Source: an uncultured Sphingomonadales bacterium
GTDB lineage: Bacteria; Pseudomonadota; Alphaproteobacteria; Sphingomonadales; Sphingomonadaceae
Assembly (NCBI GenBank): GCA_903923465.1
Contig: CAIXXP010000130.1
Span: 1-38,223 of the forward strand
Length of the DNA stretch: 38,223 nucleotides
Direction of reading: 5' to 3'
Within the stretch, counting starts at the first letter, position 1; every line of letters begins with the position of its first letter. This document shows, one piece after another, positions 27,397 to 35,242 of this stretch. A program made the position numbers and the translations under genes. The notes beneath the pieces were generated by a model. That model had not been told where the DNA came from, did no database searches, and worked only from the letters and a program-made list of their open reading frames with translations.

Positions 27397-28943
27397 TGCG
27401 CGTGCGGATCTCTAACGACGCGGTGGCGATGGCCTGCGGCGGCGAGGCGGTGGCGGCGGCGTTCGCGGCGGCGGGCTGCGCGGTGGAGCGGGTTTCCGGC
27501 TGGGGCATGCACTGGCTGGAGCCGCTGGTGGAGATTGAGGGCGCCAAGGGCTGGACGGGCTTTGGCCCGGTGGCGCCCGGCGATGTGCCGGCGATTCTGG
27601 CCGGGACCAGCGCGCTGGGGATTGGCGCGGTCGCCGAGCATCCTTTCATCACCGCCCAGACCCGGCTGACCTTCATGAGGGCCGGGCGGATACGGCCCCT
27701 GAGCCTCGACGATTACGCCGGCACGGGTGGCTGGCAGGGCCTGGCGCGGGCGCGATCGCTGGCGCCCGCCGAGGTGGTGGCGGCGGTCATCCAGTCGGGC
27801 CTGCGCGGCCGGGGCGGGGCGGGCTTCCCGGCCGGCATCAAGTGGCAGAAGGTTGCCAATGCTTTTGGGGGGAGCGCGGCTGGCGCGCGCAAGTTCATCG
27901 TCTGCAATGCCGACGAGGGCGACAGTGGCACCTTCGCCGACCGCATGGTGATGGAAGGCGACCCGTTTGCCCTGATCGAGGGCATGGCGATTGCTGCCCA
28001 TGCGGTGGGTGCGGGGGCGGGCTACATCTACCTCCGCAGCGAGTATCCGCATGCCATCGCCACCATGCGCGCGGCCATTGCCCTTGCGGCGGAGCGGATC
28101 GCGCCGTTCAGCGTGGAGTTGCGGGTGGGCGCCGGGGCTTATGTGTGCGGCGAGGAGACGGCGCTGCTCAACTCCATTGAGGGCAAGCGCGGCGTGGTGC
28201 GGGCCAAGCCGCCGCTGCCGGCGTTGCAAGGCCTGTTCGGCTGCCCGACGGTGGTGAACAATGTGCTGACGCTGGCGGCTGTCAGCCATATTCTGCGGGA
28301 AGGTGGCGCGGCGGACTATGCCGCGCTGGGCGTGGGGCGATCCAAAGGCACCATGCCGGTGCAACTGGGCGGCAATATCGCGCGCGGCGGGCTGGTGGAG
28401 GTGCCGTTTGGCATTACCCTTGGCGAATTGATCCATGATTTCGGCGGTGGCACCGCCTCTGGCCGCCCGGTGAAGGCCGCGCAGGTGGGCGGGCCGCTGG
28501 GCGCCTATATGCCGCCTGACCAATTCCATCTGCCGCTGGATTACGAGGCCTTCACCGCCGCCGACGCGCTGATCGGCCATGCCGGGGTGGTGGTGTTTGA
28601 CGACACCGCCGACATGGGGCGCCTCGCCCGCTTTGCCATGGAATTCTGCGCGGTGGAGAGCTGCGGCAAATGCACGCCCTGCCGGATTGGCAGTACGCGG
28701 GGGGTGGAACTGATCGACCGCATCCGCGCCGGCAGCACGGTGGATGCCCTCGCCAGCCAGCCGCAAATACGCAATGCCCCCAAGGCCGCGCCCAGCCGCG
28801 CGGCGGACATCGCCCTGCTGGAGGACCTGTGCGACACGATGCGCGGCGCCTCGCTGTGCGCGCTGGGGGGCTTTACGCCCTATCCGGTGCTCTCCGCCCT
28901 GAAGCACTGGCCAGAAGATTTCGGCGGGGATTTTGGGGCATGA
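27396..28943 (+). CDS. fdsB: NAD-dependent formate dehydrogenase beta subunit (NuoF-like)
   Basis: SGLRGRGGAGFPAGIKW, NADEGDSGTFADRMVMEGDPF, EYPHAIATMRAAI, ESCGKCTPCRIGSTRG. Confidence 0.93.
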   Translation: MRVRISNDAVAMACGGEAVAAAFAAAGCAVERVSGWGMHWLEPLVEIEGAKGWTGFGPVAPGDVPAILAGTSALGIGAVAEHPFITAQTRLTFMRAGRIRPLSLDDYAGTGGWQGLARARSLAPAEVVAAVIQSGLRGRGGAGFPAGIKWQKVANAFGGSAAGARKFIVCNADEGDSGTFADRMVMEGDPFALIEGMAIAAHAVGAGAGYIYLRSEYPHAIATMRAAIALAAERIAPFSVELRVGAGAYVCGEETALLNSIEGKRGVVRAKPPLPALQGLFGCPTVVNNVLTLAAVSHILREGGAADYAALGVGRSKGTMPVQLGGNIARGGLVEVPFGITLGELIHDFGGGTASGRPVKAAQVGGPLGAYMPPDQFHLPLDYEAFTAADALIGHAGVVVFDDTADMGRLARFAMEFCAVESCGKCTPCRIGSTRGVELIDRIRAGSTVDALASQPQIRNAPKAAPSRAADIALLEDLCDTMRGASLCALGGFTPYPVLSALKHWPEDFGGDFGA

Positions 28944-28985
28944 GGCGCGGCGTGCTATCATGCGGGCGGAAGCTGGAGACAGATC

Positions 28986-31907
28986 ATGGGCTATGAGCCT
29001 CAGGCCGATTTCGGCACGCCACGGATAGACGCGGCGGCAGAGGTGTCCCTCACCATCGACGGGCGCGCCATCACCGTGCCCGAGGGCACCAGCGTGATGC
29101 GGGCGGCGGCATTGGCGGGTGGCAACATTCCCAAGCTGTGCGCCACCGATAGTGTGGAGGCCTTTGGCTCCTGCCGCATGTGTCTGGTCGAGGTTGAGGG
29201 GATGCGCGGCACCCCCGCCAGCTGCACCACGCCGGTGGCGCCGGGCATGGTGGTCGCCACGCAAACGCCCCGGCTGGAGAAGCTGCGGCGCGGGGTGATG
29301 GAGCTGTATATTTCCGACCACCCGCTCGATTGCCTGACCTGCAGCGCCAACAATGATTGCGAGTTGCAGGACGCCGCGGCGCAAGTGGGCCTGCGCGATG
29401 TGCGCTATGGCTATGCTGGCGCCAACCATCTGGCGGAGGTGAAGGACACCTCGAACCCCTATTTTTCCTTCGATGCCGCCAAATGCATCGTCTGCTCGCG
29501 CTGTGTGCGGGCGTGTGACGAGGTGCAGGGCACGCTGGCGCTGACCATCAGCGGGCGGGGTTTTGGCTCGCAGGTGAGCGCGGGGCAGGCGGGGGACGAC
29601 TTCCTTTCCAGCGATTGCGTGTCTTGCGGCGCCTGCGTGCAGGCCTGCCCGACCGATGCGCTGAACGAGAAGGCGGTGGCCGAGATCGGCAAGCCGGAGC
29701 GCTCGGTGATCACCACCTGCGCCTATTGCGGCGTGGGCTGCACCTTCCGCGCCGAGATGCGCGGCGAGCAGCTGGTGCGCATGGTGCCGTGGAAGGATGG
29801 CAAGGCCAACCGGGGGCATAGCTGCGTCAAGGGCCGCTTTGCCTGGGGTTATGCCCAGCACAAGGATCGCATCCGCAGCCCGATGATCCGCGAGAGCATC
29901 GATCAGCCGTGGCGCGAGGTAGGCTGGGACGAGGCGCTGGCCTTCACCGCGTCACGCCTCACGGCGATCAAGGCAAAGCACGGGCCGAGGGCGCTGGGGG
30001 GCATCACCTCCAGCCGCTGCACCAATGAGGAAGTGTTCCTCGTGCAGAAGCTGATCCGCAGCGGCTTTGGCAGCAACAATGTCGATACTTGCGCGCGGGT
30101 GTGCCACTCGCCCACCGGCTATGGGCTGAAGACCACCTTCGGCACCAGCGCCGGCACGCAGGATTTCGACAGCGTGGAGGCGGCCGACGTCATCCTCGTG
30201 ATCGGCGCCAACCCCACGGACGCGCACCCGGTGTTTGCCAGCCGGATGAAGAAGCGGATCAGGGGCAAAGACGGTCAACCGGGCGCCAAGCTCATCGTCA
30301 TCGACCCGCGCCGGATTGATCTGGTGCGCAGCCCGCATATTGCGGCGGCGCATCACCTGCCGCTGCAGCCGGGCACCAATGTGGCGGTGCTGACCGCCAT
30401 GGCGCATGTCATCGTGACCGAAGGGCTGGCCGACGAGGCGTTCATCCGCGAGCGCTGCGATTGGGACGAGTATCAGGACTGGGCGCGGTTTGTCGCCGAC
30501 CCGCGCCATTCCCCCGAGGTGCTGGAGGCGGTGAGCCGGGTGCCGGCGGCGGAATTGCGGGCGGCGGCACGGTTGTATGCAACTGGTGGGAGCGGTTTTG
30601 GCGCGGCGCAGGGCCGCAAACCAAATGCGGCGATCTATTATGGGCTGGGGGTGACCGAGCACTCGCAGGGTTCCTCCACGGTGATGGCGATTGCCAACCT
30701 CGCCATGGCCACCGGCAATATCGGCAGGCCCGGCGTGGGCGTGAACCCGCTGCGCGGGCAGAACAACGTGCAGGGCAGCTGCGACATGGGCAGCTTTCCG
30801 CACGAGCTTTCGGGCTATCGGCATATTTCGGGTGGGGCCACCCGCGCGCTGTTCGAGGCCGAATGGGGCACCGCGCTCGACAGCGAGCCGGGCCTGCGCA
30901 TTCCCAACATGTTCGATGCCGCGCTGGATGGCTCGTTCCGGGCGTTGTACGTTCAGGGGGAGGATATTCTGCAATCCGACCCCGATACCAAACACGTTTC
31001 GGCGGGGCTGGCGGCGATGGAACTGGTCATCGTCCACGACCTGTTCCTCAACGAGACCGCCAATTACGCCCATGTCTTCCTGCCGGGTTCCACTTTCCTC
31101 GAAAAGACCGGCACCTTCACCAATGCCGAGCGCCGCATCCAGATGGTGCGGCGGGTGATGCAGCCGGCCAACGGGGCTGGCGACGGCATAGGCAAGGAGG
31201 GGCTGGAGGACTGGCAGGTGACGCAGGCGCTGGCCAACGCGCTGGGGCTGGGCTGGAACTATGCCAATACTGCGCAGATCATGGACTAGATCGCCCGGCT
31301 GACGCCGAGCTTCGCCGGGGTTTCCCATGCGGCGCTGGAGGCGGCGGGATCGCTGCAATGGCCGGTGAACGAGGCGCACCCCGAGGGCAGCCCGATCATG
31401 CATGTTGATGGCTTTGTGAGGGGGAAGGGCAAGTTCGTCGTCACCGACTATATCCCCACCGACGAGAAGACCGGGCCGCGCTTCCCGCTGCTGCTGACCA
31501 CGGGCCGCGTGCTCAGCCAGTATAACGTCGGCGCGCAGACGCGGCGCACGGAAAACGGCGTGTGGCATGGCGAGGATGTGCTGGAGATCCACCCCACCGA
31601 CGCCGAGAACCGGGGCGTGGCCAGCGGCGACTGGGTGAGCCTGACCAGCCGCAAGGGCGATGTCTCGCTGCGCGCGCAGATCACCGACCGGGTGGCGCCG
31701 GGCGTGGTCTATACCACCTTCCACCACCCCGAAACCCAGGCCAATGTGGTGACCACCGAGTTTTCCGACTGGGCGACCAATTGCCCGGAATACAAGGTGA
31801 CGGCGGTGCAGGTGGGGCGCTCGAACGGCCCCAGCGAGTGGCAGCGCGACTATGCCGCCCAGACCACGGCATCGCGCCGGATAGTGGGCCATGAGGCGGC
31901 TGAATGA
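28986..31907 (+). pseudogene. fdsA: NAD-dependent formate dehydrogenase alpha subunit with an in-frame TAG at 31287-31289
   Basis: N-terminal 2Fe-2S and 4Fe-4S domains and molybdopterin domain with NNVDTCARVCHSPTGYGL; after TAG the same frame continues IARLTPSFAGVSHAALEAAGSLQWPVN...GRVLSQYNVGAQTRRTENGV...HPTDAENRGVASGDWV... to 31907. Confidence 0.88.
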
Positions 31908-32107
31908 TGAATACCGCACCACTGATCCGCATGGCCAACGACATCGCCCGCAATCTGGCCGCCGGCGGGCAGGACGCGGCGATAAGTGGCACGGTTCAGC
32001 ATATCCGCGACTTCTGGGACCCGCGCATGAAGGCGGCGATTCTGGCCAGCGACCGCGCGGGGCTGTGCCCGATCGCGGCGGCGGCGGTGGAGCGTTTGGC
32101 CGGGTAG
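31904..32107 (+). CDS. fdsD: Formate dehydrogenase delta subunit
   Basis: LIRMANDIARNLAA...VQHIRDFWDPRMKAAIL; overlaps the fdsA stop. Confidence 0.88.
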   Translation: MMNTAPLIRMANDIARNLAAGGQDAAISGTVQHIRDFWDPRMKAAILASDRAGLCPIAAAAVERLAG

Positions 32108-32154
32108 GCCGGATTAAGGGCGATGTGGGCAAGGGATAGAAGCGGGGACTCGTC

Positions 32155-32365
32155 GCCTGCACCCCATGACGTCTTCCGGCGCGAGGGTGGTGGGGGGGGG
32201 CGGCGTGGCGCATCACCTCACCGCGGCGCAGGCTTTCCGGAGCATTGTGTCAAAATGGGGGGGGGGGCGGTTTTTGCCTCGACGCAACCGCCTTATAGCC
32301 GCTTCGCGGCGGGCGCCGGGCCGAGGCTAATCGCGACGACGACAGTAATGGGGTTTGGGGCCCCT
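32155..32365 (-). repeat. Structured intergenic repeat, copy C (inverted, with G-tracts)
   Basis: Minus strand reads GGGGCCCCAAACCCCATTACTGTCG ... GCCGCGAAGCGGCTATAAGGC ... AAAGCCTGCGCCGCGGTGAGG ... CGCCGGAAGACGTCATGGGGTGCAGGCG. Confidence 0.8.
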
Positions 32366-32444
32366 ACCGGTTTCGCTTGAGAAGCCGGCAACCCACGAAG
32401 CCCCCAAGTCTAACCCTTTTCCCTTTCCCAAAACAAGCCAACCC

Positions 32445-32490
32445 CAAAAACCGGTTCCCACTTTCTTCCGCGATGCTCTAGAGCGCGTGG
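32445..32490. repeat. Short intergenic repeat-like sequence AAAAACCGGTTCCCACTTTCTTCCGCGATGCTCTAGAGC
   Basis: ACCGGT and GCTCTAGAGC palindromes; resembles from memory a motif frequent in alphaproteobacterial intergenic DNA. Confidence 0.5.
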
Positions 32491-32508
32491 CAAATCAGGA
32501 GATTGCCA

Positions 32509-33369
32509 ATGTCGCGCGAAGCCCATGTCCTCACCCTGTTCTGCCCCGACCGGCCGGGGCTGGTGGCCGGTGTGGCGCGCATTCTGGCCGATCAGGGCGG
32601 CAACATCCTCGACGCGAAGCAGTTCAACGATACCGAGACGCAGCGCTTCTTCATGCGTGTGGCTTTCGAACTGGTGGGCGACAGCACGCGGGACGGGTTC
32701 AAGGTGGCGTTCGCCCATTTTGCCGCGGCGAACGGCATGCAATGGTCGGTGCGCGGCGCGGGCGACAAGCGCAAGGTGATGCTGCTGGTCTCCAAATTCG
32801 ACCATTGCCTGGGCGATCTGCTGTATCGCCAGCGCATTGGCGAGTTGCCGATGGAGGTGGTGGGGATCATCTGCAACCACCCGCGCGAGGCGCTGACGGT
32901 CTCGTGGATCGACGATATTCCGTTTCATTATCTGCCCGTCACCAGGGACACCAAGCCCGCGCAGGAGGCCCAGATCAAGGCGCTGGTGACCGAGAGCGGC
33001 GCCGAGCTGGTGGTGCTGGCGCGCTATATGCAAATTCTGTCGGACGATCTGGCCGGATTCCTGTCGGGCCGCTGCATCAATATTCACCACAGCTTCCTGC
33101 CCGGCTTCAAGGGGGCCAAGCCCTATCATCAGGCGCATGCGCGCGGGGTGAAGATGATCGGCGCCACCGCCCATTACGTGACGGCCGATCTCGATGAAGG
33201 CCCGATCATCCACCAGGATGTCGAGGCGATCAGCCACGCCGACAGCCCCGACGATCTGGTGCGCAAGGGTCGCGATATCGAGCGGCGGGTGCTGGCGCAG
33301 GCGGTGCTGTGGCATCTGCAGGACCGCGTGTTGCCCAATGACCACAAGACGGTGGTGTTCGGCGACTGA
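32509..33369 (+). CDS. purU: Formyltetrahydrofolate deformylase
   Basis: N-terminal ACT domain [32 protein letters not shown]; formyltransferase motifs [49 protein letters not shown]. Confidence 0.96.
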   Translation: MSREAHVLTLFCPDRPGLVAGVARILADQGGNILDAKQFNDTETQRFFMRVAFELVGDSTRDGFKVAFAHFAAANGMQWSVRGAGDKRKVMLLVSKFDHCLGDLLYRQRIGELPMEVVGIICNHPREALTVSWIDDIPFHYLPVTRDTKPAQEAQIKALVTESGAELVVLARYMQILSDDLAGFLSGRCINIHHSFLPGFKGAKPYHQAHARGVKMIGATAHYVTADLDEGPIIHQDVEAISHADSPDDLVRKGRDIERRVLAQAVLWHLQDRVLPNDHKTVVFGD

Positions 33370-33430
33370 GGGCGCCGCTGCCGGACAATCCGGGTGACAG
33401 GCTGCTGTCGGCGGCTTATTGCGCGGGGGC

Positions 33431-33865
33431 ATGAGCCTGCTTCGCTCCTTCCTGCGTGATCGCCCGCTGCTGGCGCTGCTGCTGCTGTCGGCGGCGCTGG
33501 GCATGAAGGCGCTGGTGCCCGCGGGCTTCATGCTGGAAACCGCCGACCGCGCGATCAGCGTGGAAATCTGCGGCGAGCAAGGTGCCGGACTTGCCCTGAC
33601 CGAGAGCCGGGCGGTCGTGCAGGCGATTGCCGCCAAGCTGCCCGCCCCGGGCGAGCACAAGGGCCACGGCGGGACGGACACCGCCTGCCCCTATGCCACG
33701 CTGGCCATGGCCGCGCTGGGCGGGGTGGATGCGCCGTTGCTGGCCATCGCCCTGGCCTTTGCCATGGCGCTGGCCTTCCTGCCCATGGCCGGGCCGGCGG
33801 TGCCACGGGCGGCGCGGTTGCGCCCACCCCTGCGCGGGCCACCCCGCTTCCGCTTCGGCGCCTGA
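33431..33865 (+). CDS. Small membrane protein, DUF2946-like
   Basis: Two TM segments, LVPAGFML, central His/Cys region (GEHKGHGGTDTACPYATLAM), terminal RLRPPLRGPP. Confidence 0.6.
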   Translation: MSLLRSFLRDRPLLALLLLSAALGMKALVPAGFMLETADRAISVEICGEQGAGLALTESRAVVQAIAAKLPAPGEHKGHGGTDTACPYATLAMAALGGVDAPLLAIALAFAMALAFLPMAGPAVPRAARLRPPLRGPPRFRFGA

Positions 33866-33955
33866 CTGCCAGCTGACCTCGCCCTCCCCCGGAGGCGCGC
33901 GCCGGTTCGGCCTTGGGCATGAAGCCCGCCCCTCACGCTAGTTCGACCCGCATGG

Positions 33956-33980
33956 TGCGCCGCCTTGGCGCGCCGGCGCA
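33956..33980. other. Hairpin in the leader of the Cys-rich barrel gene
   Basis: TGCGCC...GGCGCA inverted repeat with additional internal pairing, 34 nt before ATG 34014. Confidence 0.3.
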
Positions 33981-34013
33981 TGACGCGAAGATCATTTCAA
34001 AAGGTTAGATGAT

Positions 34014-35021
34014 ATGAAAACCGGTGTATTCACCGTCGCCCGGCCCGCGCTTGCGGTCGTGGCACTCGCCTCGCTGCTGTCCTCCACCGCCGCCCATGCC
34101 TGCGCCTGCGGCTGCGGCGTGTTCGACGTCGGCGCGGCCTCGATCATGCCCAGCAATTCCGAGACCGGCTTCAGTGCCTGGTTTCGCTTCAACACCATCG
34201 ACCAGAACCGCAATTGGGAGCGCGGCGCGCAGGCCCCCGCCGACGACAATGGCGACAAGCGCCTGCAAACCGAATTCTACACGCTGGGTGGGCAATACAG
34301 GCTCAACCACGCATGGACGGTGATGGCCGACCTGCCGATCGTCTCGCGCCGCTTCACCCGCATTGATGACGATGGCGGGGTGACCGGCAGCGCCGGCAGC
34401 CTCTATACCGGTCGCCTCACCGCGCTCGGCGATGTGGCGGTGACGGCGATGTATACCGGCCTGTCGGCAGACATGTCGACCGGGCTGGGGCTGGGGCTGA
34501 AACTGCCCACCGGCGATTCCACCGGCCCCAGGGGCCCCGCCGGCGGCGCCCAGTTCGACCGCGACAGCCTGCCCGGCACCGGCAGCACCGACGCCATCCT
34601 CACCGCCTATCACGTCGGCCGTCTCGATGCGACGGGGCGCTTCGGCTGGTTCGGCCAGGCGCGCTATCAGTTCGCCCTGGCCACGCGGGACTCCTATCGG
34701 CCGGGTAATGAACTCAATACCTCGCTGGGCGCCAGCTATGATCTGGGCGCGGTAGGGCCTGTCACCCGCGTGGCACCGGTGCTGTCGCTGATAAACAGCC
34801 TGCGCGCCCACGATTCCGGCACCAATGCCGATCCGCTGAACTCCGGCTATGAGCGGCTGCTGATCGCGCCGGGGGTGAATATGCGGTTGGGCAAGCTGCG
34901 GCTCTATGCCGATATCGAACTGCCGATCTACCAGCATGTGAACGCCGATGTGGTACCGGGGCAATCCGGGCAACTGGTGGCGGGGCATTTGTTCAACGCG
35001 ACGCTGTCTTACGATTTTTGA
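34014..35021 (+). CDS. Predicted secreted/outer-membrane beta-barrel protein with Cys-rich mature N-terminus
   Basis: Signal peptide ending STAAHA followed by CACGCGVFDVG; alternating beta-strand pattern, C-terminal LFNATLSYDF. Confidence 0.65.
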   Translation: MKTGVFTVARPALAVVALASLLSSTAAHACACGCGVFDVGAASIMPSNSETGFSAWFRFNTIDQNRNWERGAQAPADDNGDKRLQTEFYTLGGQYRLNHAWTVMADLPIVSRRFTRIDDDGGVTGSAGSLYTGRLTALGDVAVTAMYTGLSADMSTGLGLGLKLPTGDSTGPRGPAGGAQFDRDSLPGTGSTDAILTAYHVGRLDATGRFGWFGQARYQFALATRDSYRPGNELNTSLGASYDLGAVGPVTRVAPVLSLINSLRAHDSGTNADPLNSGYERLLIAPGVNMRLGKLRLYADIELPIYQHVNADVVPGQSGQLVAGHLFNATLSYDF

Positions 35022-35035
35022 TTTTGGAGGAAGGT

Positions 35036-35212
35036 AGGTGCGAGGGGGTTACCCCCTCGCGCTCCCATTCCCTGTCGTTGTTACGCCACGGGTTCGGCCT
35101 TCCGCCACATCGCCGCGCCGTAGGCTGTTAAAGCCGCTGCGCGGCAGGGCGCGAGGCCGAGAGGGAAGCGCGAAGAGGACAGTAATGGAGTTTGGGGCCT
35201 AAGGCCCCAGGA
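35036..35212 (-). repeat. Structured intergenic repeat, copy D (inverted)
   Basis: Plus strand GCGAGGGGGTTACCCCCTCGC (35040-35060) at one end and GGGGCCTAAGGCCCC (35194-35208) at the other; minus-strand core GCCGCGCAGCGGCTTTAACAGCCTACGGCGCGG. Confidence 0.85.
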
Positions 35213-35242
35213 AAATTTCTTCCCCCTTTTATCTTCTGCCCC

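Noticed and set aside
27276-29861. 861 aa minus-strand ORF over fdsB/fdsA
   Set aside because: Antisense of well-conserved formate dehydrogenase subunits.
31287-31289. TAG in fdsA as selenocysteine or pyrrolysine site
   Set aside because: Sec uses TGA and the active-site residue is already Cys; Pyl is not expected in this lineage and the site is not catalytic.
29952-32216. 754 aa minus-strand ORF over fdsA/fdsD
   Set aside because: Shadow ORF without domain similarity.
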